A stretch of 64,000 nt of DNA from Eublepharis macularius (lineage: Eukaryota > Chordata > Lepidosauria > Squamata > Eublepharidae): assembly GCF_028583425.1 (NCBI RefSeq), contig NC_072792.1:161082676-161146675 (forward strand). Reading direction: 5' to 3'. The position numbers and the translations under genes are program-made. Positions 41,169 through 53,677 of the stretch are shown here, piece after piece. Positions within the stretch are counted from its first letter, which is position 1. Every line of letters starts with the position of its first letter. The notes beneath the pieces are model-generated. The model did no database searches. It worked only from the letters and a program-made list of their open reading frames with translations, and was not told the DNA's origin.

Positions 41169-44100
41169 GTAAGGCGCCGGGCAGCGGGGAGAGGCGGGCG
41201 GGCGGGAGGGCCGTGCCCGCAGCCCGGCGAGATCCCCGGGTGCGCGGCTTTCACACGTGACGCCTGTCCGCGAGTCGCGCGTTCTCTGCGCGGCAGAGGT
41301 TCTGGCGCCGACCGATCGCGGCCCTCCTGCGCCTCCCGCCAGCGTCTCCTTTCTGCCTGCCGGCTGGCTGCGCAGACCCGCGTGTCGGCGGGAGGAGGGA
41401 GCGCTGATTCTGCCCTTGCCGGCGCTCGGGGCTTGCAGGCGGCCGCTCCAAGTTGCGCGCCCGCTCGGGGCTGGCGCCTTTCCTGCCCTCCGGTTACTTT
41501 CGTCTCCCCGTTGCCCGAGCGGAGCCCCTCCAACCTCCCCTTCCTTACCGCGGACACTCAGAGCCCCAGCCCCTTCCTCCTCCTCCTCACACTGCCTCCT
41601 CGCCTTTCCCTTCTTGGAGGTAGGAGTAGTTTCCTTGGGCCAGTCAGGACCCTGAATTGGAATTTCTGTCCCACTCCCTAGCAGTATCCAGAAAGCGTTA
41701 GAGAATTTTTTTTAAAGCAGCCTTTATGGCGAGTAGGTTGGGGATGGATAAGGCTTTACTGATATACCCGGGACTTGTGGTGACACTTTGGTGCTTGAGA
41801 CAGAAAATCCAGACCCTCCTTCCTTCCTCTGGACAGGGGCTGGGATGCAGCATACCTACAAGTTGTCAACAAGTCCCATCGAAAGGAACAGGAGCTATAT
41901 AAGACCAGCGCTCTTGTATAGGAAAACATATGCCTCAAAGAGCCAATCTGTCCATTCTCATTCCACTGCCCTCAGTGGCACCTAAAATCCACCACTGCTT
42001 CACCTTCCTTCATAGTAAAACTCTTGCTCAATTCTAAATAACATGTTCTAGGTTATGTACTGATAGATCCTTCAGAGATAGATGTTCTTCCCTCCACACA
42101 CCCTATGCTCCCTTAGGCATCTGTTCTCTTTGCTCAGATCTCAGCGGGTCATAATTTTGCTTTGAAATGTTGCTCTTAATATGCTACGTTTTCTTTCTGT
42201 ATCTCCTTTTGTATTTCCCCGTAACTTTGCCTGACTCTGTTGTTCAGAATTTTCCTACTCCTCCAAACTCACTACTATAATACTCTTTGCCTCCCATCTG
42301 CCTGGATCCTCATTTCCCATGGAACTTCTTCTCACTGTTCTTCTGCTATAACCATTGGGTTCTTCCTACAAAATTCCTCTCCCGTTCTCTGTTTTTTCTT
42401 AGTTAAGACACTTCCTTCCATCTTGGTCTTTCCATCCACGATTGATGTTCCTCTGCCTGGATGTTTTGAAGACCACATGTTGAGCATGGAACTGATTATG
42501 GAAACAGCAATTGTGGGTAGCTTTTACTGTGACCCCAGCAATGGAGTTCCTTTGGGAGTCCCCTGAATTCTGTTCATAGCTTTTGAACAATTTTTCAGGG
42601 CCTCCCTCCTGGCCCCATGCAAATGCATAGAACTGAACCCTGATGTCTGTAAAAAAAGGAAAAGTCACCTGTGGGGGAGGAAAATTGGAACGGAGATGAG
42701 GGTGGCAGAAGGGTGTTTCACCCTTTCCCCTCTCACACCATCACCATTCTGTCTTCATGCCCCAAGTGCATATATCCCCTTAGGGACTAGAATTGAGCAT
42801 GAAACATCATAAGGGGTAGGTAACGTGGGAGGGGAAAGGGTTAACCACGTTCGCCCTACCCCGTCAGTTTCAAATTGCCCATCATGAAATGACTGATTGG
42901 GCTGCTTGCATTTGTGGATAATGCGTAGTTGGGCCCTTGATGCATCCTTGGGAGCTCTTAGCACTCCAGTCATATGCCCCGGCTACCTGGAGAAATTCCC
43001 TTCCCTGCTAAGAAGCTGCCCTAAGGGCTGTTGATTGCCCTGGGAGTCGGGACTACTGAGCCGGCTGCTGCTCTTGCCAAAAACTTTGCTCTGGGCCCTT
43101 TTATGCCTCCTCACAATGAACCACTGTTGTCCAGAGAGCTGTAGGACTCATCGAAACAAGGCACAGGAGGTCTCTCATCAGATCTCTGAATGTCCCTCCC
43201 CATGGAGGTCCCCCCCTCATGTGAGCTTAGTAGCCGCTTCAGGGAGCCGACTTCTATCTGGGGGGCGGGGGGAACCACTGGAGGAAGGAGAGTGAACCCA
43301 TCCACACTAGGGGCTACATGCTTTTAAAGAAAATTAAAGATGCCTCAGGATCTGGTCAGGGATCTCCAGCCCGTCATTTACTTGATCTCTTAGTCAAAGG
43401 AATGAATCTGATCAGTTGTCCCCTGTCAATGTGTTTGCCGTTTTTCCAGAAATCCTTGTTTTGTGCCCCTAAAACCTGGGGCATTTTCTTGACAGGTTGA
43501 AGAGAGACCGTGAATGAATCATTCCTTATTGGAGACTACGACAGATCCAACATTACAACGGGTAGGAGTGGGTTGCGAGGGCTTGTGTACTGCAAGGATC
43601 CGTAGAGGACATGGGGCCCTTCCCTATGACACCCCCTTTGGGATCGCTGCCCAGTGAGGATCAGGGCCATCAGAGTTGGAGATGGGCGAAGCAGCCAGTG
43701 CCATAATGTCCCTTGTTGTACCCCATCGCTTTCCCCTCCAGTTATACACGCTGAATTCAATTTCTTGGACACATTGGAGTGTGACAGAATGTTGGGAGAA
43801 TGTGATAGAATGTTGGAGAAACTTCTGTGTGAACTCCATGGGGGTAAAACCAGGAGTGGAGACACAAGGAGTGGAAGATGAGATCCCCTTCTGTTACTGC
43901 ATATTTTAAACTCTTCTACCTCGTCTCCCCCAGGCCCCAAACAAATTTAAAAGTGACGACAATTACATCTGACAAAAAGCAACTCTCAGCATCTCAAATT
44001 AACAACAGCAACAAAAGAATCTTCAAATGCTTTTCTGAGTGGCTTTGCAAAATCTAAAAAATTAGGAAAGTCAGTGTGCTTCCTGATCCATTTAGGAACA

Positions 44101-46390
44101 CAATTTCCACAGAATAGGTGCTGCTGTAGAAAAATCTTGGGATTCTGCAGCAGCTGTTTTAACAGCCTTGCCAGAGGGGACATTTATGTGTGTGTAAATA
44201 TATAAATGGAAATAATCACTCCATAGAAGACAATGACAGCCAATTTACATATGACATCTGTATGGGAGTGTCTGTAGCATCTTGCTGGCAATGAGTTCCC
44301 AAACCTTATGTCAGAGCTAGGACTGAACCCTGAGGCATAGCGTATCTTTCTCCATAACAATGAATTTTTGAGATTGTTTTTTTCTAGCAATGATTGTAAG
44401 GCAGGATCCAAAGCTTTATAGACAGGAACAGCCTTTATTCTCGGGGGCTGGAAGTCACTATGGATGGGCATAGGTTAAACCTCCATCCCGAGAGTGAGTG
44501 CCCCCCATTATTCCCACAGACATGAATGGGTGCCATTCTTCTTTATCTGAGAAAGAGTAAACTGTTGCACAGGAGATGCTAGCCCCATTCACAAGTTACA
44601 GTGAATACTCATGCAATTCACGTACAATGTACTCTTGGTTCTTCTTTATATATGTGTTGAGTAATTCTCATGTTACCTTCAATGCATATACAGCTGAACG
44701 TGTGATTGAAACGGCACATGTATCTTGGAACTGGTCTCCAGTTTCATTTGAAAGTGAAGCACATTATTTGTTTCTTACAAACAGAAATACATGTAGGATG
44801 TATGCGCCTTCACTTGTGAACCGAGCTGTCGTTGCCATGAAAGCGAAAATTGTTGGAAAGCAATCCGCATTCTACCTGGTTTGGTAGGAATCTGAAACTT
44901 AACAAGGACATTAGGCGAACTGCAGTTGCCCCTGTCATTTCTGGGTTTTTGAGCATCTCAAATCTTGACTTGTGAAGAACTCTGACTTGGAATACCAATG
45001 CCTAGCAAACCTGACTGTAAAATTCATTACCTGTCTTTTTCAGACTCGTGGAATATCGTCTTCCATCAATTTATTCTTTGGGGGGAACCTTTTTTGTGCC
45101 ATTGCACAAACAAATGTGCAAAATATTACGGTGCAATGTGCAGTCATTTGAAGTTTGTGAACTTAGAAGTTCATTAAGCAGATTTTAAAAATCATCTGTC
45201 AACATGATTTTAAGCCTCTGTTGGGTGCAGAAGTGACCATATATATATACAGTCACTTCTGCATAGAGGTAAAGGGTTTTGTTATTTTTCAGCCACAACA
45301 GATTTTGTTGTGGATTTTTAGTGTCTTTTGAAATGCTTCTGCAACCTCCTAAAAGCACTTTTACTCTTTATGCATGGTGGAATAGTTCATTTTGAAGTTA
45401 ATGAAATGCTAAAAATGCTTATATTTTAGTTTTAACCTTGGAGAGAAGCCATTATGTATGCTTGTACTCCGTCAGAAGCCAGGCTGAACAAGTTAGTCAT
45501 TTAGCCATAATTTCTCATGTCAGGCAGGACTGCAGTAAATTAGATTATTTTTTATTCTCCCCCCTTCTCTTCCTATTCTATTGAGTTTGATGGCATTTTC
45601 AGTGCCATCCAAGTATGTGTTTTGCTCTGCAGAGCGGCAAGTCTAATCTTTGAGAAGTATGTTTAGACAAGAGTGAAATAATCCCAGCATTGGTTCACCT
45701 AGAAATCGAATGCTGTGAAACTGGAATGGGCTCCTTGAAAAAAATATATTGATGATTGCTAGACATCAGAAATATGTTTTCCTAGCCCTGCATTTTAAAG
45801 GGGTTAAAAATTCTATGTGCACTATTCCCTCTAGAGTTGGCTTATTTAACAGCTGGAGGCAAAACATGTAAAACATGCAATAGGGAGTTTATGCAATTGA
45901 CAATTGGTGGTGTGGTCTGTCCAGCTTTAACCCGACTATTGCTTCAGAAAGATAAGGAATTGCTGGATAACTTCTGCTTGTAACCTACTTTCCAATTGTG
46001 GAAACGATCTCTTTGGCAGAACTCCAATCTACCAAAGGTTCATCTTGGTTTTTGAGATTCTGTTGAATTGCTGTGCTTTGAGTTGGGTAGACTAGACTTG
46101 TTGCTATCTTTAACAGTAAAAGAGTATTGCAAGTGTGTTAAATAGTGAAGCTCTGCAGTTTCGTTAACTAGTTTTTTCTTTTCCTCACCACACCCGTCAG
46201 GCCTTTCCCTGCAGACTAGTGCAATAATACCAAAATTAGGAGAAGATGTCCCAGATCACCTGTCTCTTATCTTAATCAAACAGGTAAAGCTATTGAATAA
46301 AGTGATGGCATTTTAGTAGCACTTATGTCCACACACAGTCTTTCTGATAAAGTTCATTGTCATATTTTAAGATACCTAGCAATAATAGGG
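41169..46390 (+). other. GUCY1A2: GUCY1A2 intron 1, first part
   Basis: Intron 1 runs from the GTAAGG donor at 41169 to 60788. In this part, after the CpG island ends near 41600, I recognise no exon or transposon. Minor items are a near-tandem 'agaatgttgg(g)agaa' duplication at about 43784-43822 and the hairpin at 45228. Open frames at 42240-44887 show no family signature. Confidence 0.7.
45228..45262. repeat. perfect hairpin with (AT)n loop
   Basis: GCAGAAGTGAC at the left and GTCACTTCTGC at the right are exact complements separated by 'catatatatatac' plus one base. Probably a cruciform-prone simple palindrome. Confidence 0.75.
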
Positions 46391-46580
46391 GAGGGAAAGC
46401 GGCATGGTATAGTCCAATCTCATCAGTTCTTGGAAGCTAAGCAGGTTTGATTCTTGGATGGGAGACCACCAAGGAAGACTCTGTAGAGTTAAGCAATGGC
46501 AAACCACCCCTGCTTCCCACTTGCCTTGAAAGCCTCAGCAGGGGTCGCCATAAGTCGGTTGCAACTTGATACTTCTGTAC
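46391..46580 (+). mobile_element. 5S rRNA-derived SINE
   Basis: 'gtccaatctcatcagttctt' followed by GGAAGCTAAGCAGG and 'cttggatgggagaccaccaa' gives the 5S-like head. The body is GGCAAACCACCCCTGCTTCC, 'cttgccttgaaagcctcag' and 'gtcgccataagtcggttgca'. This is the best-preserved copy of the family here. Confidence 0.9.
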
Positions 46581-47014
46581 AAAGCACTGATAACCCCTTG
46601 TAATGTTGGCTTTTCTCTTTTCATACTTCCTGGGTGTTAAGTTTATCTTAGTAAGATGACTGCAAAAGTAGTTGTGGATTATCAGTCTGTGAAAGGATAT
46701 TTTTGTTTCATTCTTAATGCAAAGAAGCAAGTGCAGATTAGCAGGCATGCTCTGCTTGATCCTTCTGATCTCGCTCGTGCCCGTTACAATATTATTTATT
46801 TGTAAATTAACTTTTCAAATGGGACTGGAGGAAGCAGATTACTATTTTGTCTGGTGACAACCATGATTGCCGCAGATCTTGACTGCTAGAAAGATGTGAA
46901 ACCGGTATATATAGCACAATCTCTCCATTTTTGTGTTTTGTCCCAGTAGGAGGGAATGTGATACAAATCTCTATTTATATATAAATTGGGGCATTAAAAT
47001 GTATTTTGTCATTC
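46581..47014. other. intron 1, nothing recognised
   Basis: No supported feature. Confidence 0.35.
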
Positions 47015-47110
47015 AGAAATGGTGAAGTGCTTTATAGACATTATTGCAATAACCCTGTAAGGTAGGCCAGTATTTCTAATTGCATATGGCAAGCTGATGC
47101 TCATAGTGTC
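47015..47110 (-). mobile_element. MIR-like fragment
   Basis: 'gaagtgctttatagacatta' with 'aataaccctgtaaggtaggc' and 'atggcaagctgatgctcata' is the generic MIR/CORE-SINE central region in minus orientation. Confidence 0.5.
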
Positions 47111-47802
47111 TCAAGACATGTAGGCTGTTCCCACAAGGATGTTTTGCTACTGCAGTGCTGTTGGGGGGAGAATTTGTATGATCCAATTTGTACGATTCAA
47201 ATCCCTATTCATCCCATTTGTGTTTCCCCTGCTTTGCAGCAATCTTTCCCAAACCTGGTTTGATAGGATCTTTCCGGAAAAGATTGCAGTCAAAGTGCTT
47301 TTGGACTGGGATTTTTTTCCAGAGCTTTTTAATTTTACTACTTCCCTATATATTGCTGCAATAGGTCACTCTAACTTTGCTGAGCTATAGCACTCTGTCA
47401 AATACCCGGGTTTTTTTTTTAAAGCCCGATAAAAGACTCCTGGGGGACAACAACCACTATTGGGGGCAGAGGCAAGGGAAGTGCAGGGAAAACTGCTGTG
47501 TAGGTGCTCCGTTGCCACTGTGAATACTTCTGTAGTCTCACCAGCAATGAGCACTAGTGGATGCAGTCCTAGTGAGTTTTGAAATGAGGACTTCCTGAAG
47601 TCTCTGTGCTTAGAAGAGCTTTAATCTTGGATGATTCCTGGAGTGCTTAACCAGACGATACACTGAGCAATCCACGAGGGTCTCCTTTAGGGAGGGGGGA
47701 TTCAGGTCAAGGGTATGTGTATATTGTTTTTTGGCGGGGGCTGAATTCTTTCCCCACAGACACAATTTTCCTAACCTCAGTTAGCCCCCTGGAGGTGCTG
47801 TT
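47111..47802. other. intron 1, nothing recognised
   Basis: Poly-T run at about 47410-47420; otherwise no supported feature. Confidence 0.35.
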
Positions 47803-48040
47803 AGAGAGCCAGCATGATATAATGCTTAGGGTATTGGACAAAGATCGGGGAGACCAAGGTTTGGATCCCAACTACGCCATGGAAGCTTGCTGGGTGACTT
47901 TGGCCAATTATACACACTTAACATAACCTACCTCACAGGTTTGTTCTTGTGTGGATAAAATGGAGAAGGGGAGAAAGTTGAAGAACCGTTTCACTCCCCA
48001 TTGGGGAGAAGAGAGGGGAATGAATAAAATAAATTTGCCT
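47803..48040 (+). mobile_element. CORE-SINE, full length, diverged
   Basis: 'agagccagcatgatataatg' head, 'ggtttggatcccaactac' B box, 'gctgggtgactttggccaat' CORE, 'cctacctcacaggtttgttc', then a tail with 'ccccattggggagaagagag' and AATAAAATAAAT. Confidence 0.8.
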
Positions 48041-49589
48041 TGCAAGAGAAACGGATCCCGGTCTAGCTGCTATTTACTATTTAAAGCCATCTTGTCTAGT
48101 TTGTTAGCAGCTGTGCTATATCTGTAGTTTGGGGATGAGTTCCACTGATCTCAAGCCAAGTGTTTGAACTTTGCAGAGTTATGCTGTGCAGCTACACAAG
48201 ACCTAACTGGGAAGGAAGCTTAAATCAATGGAAATTCCTTGGCAATAAGTATGTTTGGGTTCATGCGTACAGTGGCTATGGATATTTGAGATCAACAGGG
48301 AGATGGGAAATGCATCCGAGTTGCACTTTCCCCCCCGTGCATGCTTTAGGCATTCTTCACATCTCTTCCCATGGTGTGGAGATGCATGTGCAGAGAGGAG
48401 TGGGAGGTGTATGGGTTCAGCTTTGAGCGTTCAGAACAGTTGTTAGGAGCAGGTATGTAACTTGCTTGTTTCAAATGTCAAAGAAGCTTTGTATTTAATC
48501 TTTCATAGATTTATTCCAGGTCAAGTCACACATCCCTCCCTTGGTGACTGTACCATCAAGGGATGACTTGTATGCATAAATGATAATCAAATATTGCAGA
48601 CAGCACATTCATATCATTTCTCAAAACAATGGTTTCCATTGTTGGGGCCCATTAGCTCATTTTTCAGAAGCAAACCTGGCTGTCCATCCATGTGTGCACT
48701 CAATAAGGAGCAGTCATAGATCCCCAGAAAGTTTATTTATATGCTTATTGTATTGGCTGCATTTTCATTTTGCATTTTTAGATGTACACTTAAACCATCT
48801 TAGGTGCGTAAACATCTGAAAAATATAGTGCATTGGATCCAGACTAAATTTTCCGGCAATGGAATGGACCTTTTCTGCCTCACTCTATGGCCCACTGAAT
48901 CTCTGAAATGCTCCTTTGTTTTCCAGGATCAACATTTTGGGGAGAACAGTTGACTGCCGCTGGAAGGAGAAGGCAGTAAAGTTCCTTTCCATTGACAGAA
49001 GATCTTTCCATTAACAAAAACCAGAGTTCGGAGCCAGCTCATGGTGTGGAAGCTGATAATTTACCCATTCAGTTGCCAGTTATGTGTGAATCAGCCCTTA
49101 GACTACAGCAGCAAATAGACTGGAAAAGCTGTGTTTATAGGGCTTAATGTAGGGAGATCAGAGCCTCCGAGCAGACTATAGTATATGTGGGCAGGGCTGA
49201 CAGATAGATCAGTGTGGGCTTTTCTCAAAAATCAGTTCTGTGGGGCATACAATGGATGTGGGTTATCATACAGGGGAACAGCATGGGTTCTCTCAGTCCC
49301 CCCATTGTATTTCAGTGATCAGAAATGGGCTTCTTGGTCTGTTTTAACCTTCCGGAGGACAAAAATGTAGGCATGGTTAAAAGATGCCTATTTTTCTTTT
49401 CATCTGGGGCTAAAAACACCAGTTTGAATTGGGTGCGGATGCCCTAGTCCATTTTGGGCCCCCAAAAGCACTTTTTGATGCTGAATTACCCATCAGGGAC
49501 TGAATGAGGGGATCCAATCGCAAATCACCTGTATCACACACAGCTTGTCTCTTGGGCGAGGGATTATCTGTTGCCAATGACCTACTGCT
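48041..49589. other. intron 1, nothing recognised
   Basis: No supported exon, repeat or RNA. Short open frames at 48160-48446 overlap each other in different frames and look incidental. Confidence 0.4.
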
Positions 49590-49797
49590 CAGGACGGGCA
49601 CAGTGGAAGAGTGTGTGCTTTGCATGTCTAAGATGCCAGGTTCAATCCCTGATGTCTTCAGTTAAAAATACCTCAGACTGCAGAAAGATCTTTTTCTACT
49701 TGAGACCCTGAAGAGTCTTTGCCCATTAGAGTAGATGGTGCACTGAGGTAGAGCTAGATGGACCTGCAGTCTGATGCTAAGCGGCCACTTCATGTTT
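49590..49797 (+). mobile_element. tRNA-derived SINE
   Basis: 'gggcacagtggaagagtgtg' head, GGTTCAATCCCTGATG B box, 'cttcagttaaaaatacctca', 'cttgagaccctgaagag', 'gctagatggacctgcagtct' and an end near 49797. Same family as 11970 and 35991. Confidence 0.82.
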
Positions 49798-49929
49798 TTA
49801 GCCAGAATTGCTGCCGTTGGTTTACTGTGTGTTCTAAATCTGATGCCTTTTACCCCATATGTTGGTTATGCCCATTGATTATTTTGGCCAGCTTAAAACT
49901 TTTTAATTCTTTTAATTAATGAAATTGTC

Positions 49930-49996
49930 GGCATACTTGCTAAGAAGCAGGTTCCACTGAAATAAATGGGATTTACTTCTGAGAAAACAGATTTAG
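49930..49996. repeat. CAATCCTA-family repeat, worn
   Basis: 'ggttccactgaaataaatgg' followed by 'gatttacttctgagaaaac' is the central part of the short palindromic family seen at 25751. Confidence 0.45.
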
Positions 49997-50033
49997 GGCT
50001 TGGTTGAAAATTGCCTGAACTGAATGTATTGAT

Positions 50034-51045
50034 CCAGAGGAGTTAGCCGTGTTAGTCTGTAGTTGCAAAATTGTAAAGAGTCCAGTAGCACCTTTAAGAC
50101 TAACCAACTTTATTGTAGCATAAGCTTTTGAGAAGTACAGCTATCTTTGTCAGATCCTGGCCAGTTTCTTCATACTCTCCATGCATCTGACAAAGAGAGC
50201 TGTAGTTCTCAAAAGCTTAAGCTACAATAAAGTTGGTTAGTCTTTTTTTTCCCTTTAAAATTTTTCTTTGTTTAAACTATAAACTATACACCATAACATA
50301 ATAAACAATAGACATAGAGAAAAAGAAAAAACACACAATTCTAAACATGACACACTAACAATACATATATCTATATAATTAAAAGGAAAAGCGGGGGGGG
50401 GGGGGCGCTAGATTACACTACAGGTTGAGTTCTGATTTTCTCCGCAACAAGTATATATCATTTCTAGAGTCACACTTATTCTAAGTTAGTCACAAACCCC
50501 CTCTTTTTCCTATTGTTCATGTTTCTTAATTCATAAATGCAGATGTCATCAAATCCTTGTTATCCATTTCATGCAAAAAGCCTATTAACAGTTTCCATTC
50601 AGTCAAGAAGTTAACTAATGTCCTTTCTCTAATCAGTGCAGTAAGTTTTGCCATTGACACAAACTCCAAAACTTTTGTCAACCATTCCTCCACTGTAGGC
50701 AATGTTGTAGTTTTCCACTTTTGTGCATACTCTTGCTGCTGTAATAAAGTATAAAAAACAGTGTTCTAAAGCTTTTTTCCAACTGGCTGTCTGTTATTCC
50801 CAACAGAAAAGTCTCTGGTTTCAGCTGTAGTTTAATCTTTAAAGTCTTCTGAATCGATGATTGCATCTGCAACCAAAAACTCTTTGCTTTCTTACATGTC
50901 CACCACATATGAAAAAATGTCCCTTCTTGTTTAGCACATTTCCAACATACATTTGACGACCCTTATTCATTCTAGCCAATTTTTCAGGAGTCATATATAA
51001 AGTTAGTTAGTCTTAAAGGTGCTACTGGACTCTACTATTTTGAAT
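50034..51045. mobile_element. Penelope-type inverted terminal repeats, split by an L1
   Basis: The left arm (50034-50155, minus orientation, 'gaggagttagccgtgttagt' onward) and right arm (50160-50244, then 50997-51045, plus orientation) are the same terminal repeat inverted. The right arm breaks at GTTAGTCTT and resumes after 50996 with 'taaaggtgctactggactct'. Only arms remain, no coding part. Confidence 0.88.
50245..50996 (-). mobile_element. 5'-truncated L1 LINE, 18-bp TSD
   Basis: ATAAAGTTGGTTAGTCTT (50227-50244) and ATAAAGTTAGTTAGTCTT (50997-51014) bracket it, with one mismatch. The insert begins with a T-run, as expected for a minus-oriented poly-A tail. A 76-codon minus-strand frame (50678-50908) contains MWWTCKKAKSFW and LKPETFLLGI, the C-terminal end of L1 ORF2. 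It is truncated and inactive. Confidence 0.92.
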
Positions 51046-51249
51046 GTATTGAGGAATGGATGGATATTTTACTTTTCCAGAAGATGTTAGTTGATACGCA
51101 TCTCTTTGGACTAGGTTGTAGAATTGGGCACTTTCTTGGAGTGGTTATATATGTGTAGATGTCTCCAAAATTAGGAATGACAAGTTCCCTAAACTATATG
51201 CCAGGAAAGACAGAGATATTGAGGAGAAATCTGTTAGTCTGGGTGTGAA

Positions 51250-51590
51250 TTAGTTATTTACTTCCTTTATACCCCACATTTCCCTCCAATGGGAATCCAA
51301 AGCAGCTTTCATAATTTTGCTCTCTCCCATTTTATCCTCACAGCAATATTTCAGAATCCCTTGCAGTTGATATTATTTTTCTTTAAAGCTTGCTTTTTCC
51401 TAATGGGACCCAAAGCAACTTACATCATTCTACCTTCTTCCACATTATCCCAACAACAACTCTGTGAGGTAGGTGAGGCCAAGAGAGTAACTAGCTAGCA
51501 AGCTTTCATGGTGAAATGGAGATTAGAACCTGCCTCTTATAGATACTAATCTGAAGCTCTAACCACTACACCACATTCCTCTTTCATGCT
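51250..51590 (-). mobile_element. CORE-SINE, minus strand, with duplicated tail
   Basis: The reverse complement starts GGAATGTGGTGTAGTGGTT, with GGTTCTAATCTCC as B box. The tail region occurs twice: 'cctttataccccacatttcc' with 'aatgggaatccaaagcagct' (51263-51310), and 'tttttcctaatgggacccaa' (51384-51425). Confidence 0.75.
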
Positions 51591-53459
51591 GTTTGTTGCT
51601 TAGCTCCAAAATGAGTATAGTTTTTTAAAAATACGAAATCATGTACTGTTCCTGATAGTTTTTCCTCCAGGGTGCCAAAATATTGAAAAGTACAAGCAGT
51701 GATCTCTTGATCTTAGGCTCTTTCATGTCAAACTGGCTGCGCACTTGATTTGGAGTTAAGTTAGGTTTCTGCAGCCTGTGATCCACCAAGTCAAATGCAG
51801 CCCATCGGCTGCTGAATAGCTCCTTTGTCTTTGAAGTCCCATGCAGATAGGAATAGCTGAAGATCTATCAGGCCCCTGCTGGGCAGCTTCACATGTTTGG
51901 TGGGTTGCAACTGGAAAGCGGCCTGGAGTTTCACATATCCCACCATATTTTAATAAAAAGTTAAAGATATAGTCAACAAACTGTACAATTGCTTGCATAA
52001 GGTTGCTTTTTTTTGGACTTTGAGTTTAGAGATGGTTAGAGTTTAGATACAGAATAAATTTTGACTTGGAAAGGAGGAGCTGAGGGCTGTCTAGACCATT
52101 CTTTTGCCCTAAGGCCCACACATGACCATTGGACTCTTGGTTTAATGTTTGTAACAACAACTGGTGACTTGCATGTATAATTGTGCCATTGCCTAGCTAT
52201 GCCTACAGATGAGATTTCTATAATTGTAAATACAAAGCTTTCAGTGGAATTAATTCATACATTCAGTACTTTTCCTTTTTGCTTATAGTACCACCAAGCA
52301 CTTTGGAATTCTGTCCTACCTTTGTAATTCGTTCCTTTGTGCTGTGTTTCTCTTTGAACTTTATGAAAGACAAATTTGAGAGTTGGTAATGGAAATAACA
52401 GAAGGGAATTTTAGCAACCGAGTAAGCTAACTGCAGAATTCAGAGAAGCTGGGATCCTGAAAAATGCCGTAAGGAAAACAGAAGAATGTTATGAACGTTT
52501 TCTCTAAGCAATGCAAGTTGTCTAGCTGGTGTTAGTTTGTATGCTAAAATGTATAAAATTACCTGGTTAAGCAGAAAAATCTGCAACCACAGGTATATAA
52601 CTGGTAGAGAAAAATGGAATTCAAATGCTCTTTCATGAACTATAAAATAGGGTGAAAAGGGAAAGAAACTAGACCTAGGTACAAGAAATAATAAAATAAT
52701 CACACTTAAAAATCATTTTGCATGTATTTTGAACTACCCTTATTGGTGATACTTGAAGCAAAATAGTTACACATAATGCACACAAAGTTAAATCTCTATA
52801 CTTAGATTTTTAATCTTTTTGGTTCTCAAGATTGCTTACAATACAAACAAAGAAATATAGAATTAATAATATAAAATAATAAATATAATAATATCAAGCA
52901 TTAATTTGATGTCAAAGAATTAAAAGTAGCACAACTTAAAAGCAAAGAGTTGTATATTAAATTGCATAACAGGGACTGCTTTATTATTTTGTTCTTAATG
53001 ATTTTTTGCAAAATCATTTTAATGTATTGATAAAAAAATGAAGAAACTGCAGCCACTTTGGGCTGAAATATACTTGAAAAAAAATCAGTGAGTTAACCAA
53101 TAGATTAGCCAGTAGATTAGATCACCTGTATTTTTAAATAGAAGTAAAGTGCATATTATGTGCCTGTATGTGTATGTCAGGGAAGGGGGAAATGAAATCC
53201 TAGTCAGCTGTAAGGCAGAGGAGGAGAGACGTACGTACGCAGCTCTAGCTATTAAGTGACGCTTAGTGGAATGAGCAAGATGCTTTTCCATTTAAAGCTA
53301 CTCTGCCTGTCTCTTTGGTAGGGCAAGGACCTGCACCAAAAACATTCACAGCACCTAGGCTACGCGTAAGTATGGCCTGCACCTGTTATATGGCTCTCTG
53401 CTAGTTTATAGCCCTGGACTCTTTGACCCAGATGGTAACCTAGAAGCACCATCCTATGA
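51591..53459. other. intron 1, nothing recognised
   Basis: Very AT-rich stretch at about 52790-53080 (AATAATATAAAATAAT-like). No supported gene or named repeat. Confidence 0.4.
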
Positions 53460-53467
53460 TGGCAAGT

Positions 53468-53669
53468 TATGGTTGTCAACTCTGGGTTGGGAAATTCTTG
53501 GAGATTTAGGGATGGATCCTTGATGAGAGTGGGGCTTGAGAAGGTAGGGATCTCAACTGGGTATAATGTCATAGAGCCCACCCTACAGAATAGCCATTAT
53601 CTCTGTAGTTTGGAGATCAGTTATAATTCTGGGAGATTGCCAAGCCGCACCTGGTGGCTGGCAATCCTA
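53468..53669 (+). mobile_element. hAT element, TAGGGTTGCCA family, with 8-bp TSD
   Basis: TATGGTTGTCAACTCTGGG at the left and GGTGGCTGGCAATCCTA at the right. Flanks TGGCAAGT (53460-53467) and TCGCAAGT (53670-53677) match at 7 of 8 bases. With 57287 this anchors the family to hAT. Confidence 0.82.
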
Positions 53670-53677
53670 TCGCAAGT

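Larger units (their letters stand above)
40440..41600 (+). promoter_or_regulatory. GUCY1A2: CpG island with the GUCY1A2 promoter and exon 1
   Basis: CpG density and GC content rise sharply from about 40440 and fall by about 41600, against an AT-richer background on both sides. The block contains GC-box-like GGGGCGG near 40680 and four CACGTG E-boxes (40447, 40497, 40605, 41254), all within CACACGTG or CACGTGTG. No TATA box is obvious. The transcription start cannot be placed from sequence alone; a broad CpG-island promoter upstream of 40781 is likely. Confidence 0.8.

Noticed and set aside
40937-41557. Minus-strand 206-codon open frame opposite exon 1
   Set aside because: Antisense shadow of a CpG island with few stop codons; no recognisable protein.
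41169-41681. Read-through of GUCY1A2 exon 1 to a stop at 41681
   Set aside because: A strong GTAAGG donor lies at 41169, and exon 2 continues the conserved protein in phase; the read-through text is intronic.
43536-43940. Several overlapping open frames on both strands
   Set aside because: Frames overlap in different phases with no known motif; likely chance in moderately GC-rich intron.
46391-46580. Possible 5S rRNA gene
   Set aside because: Only the internal promoter portion resembles 5S rRNA; a SINE body follows and the same structure recurs at 11591 and 34066.
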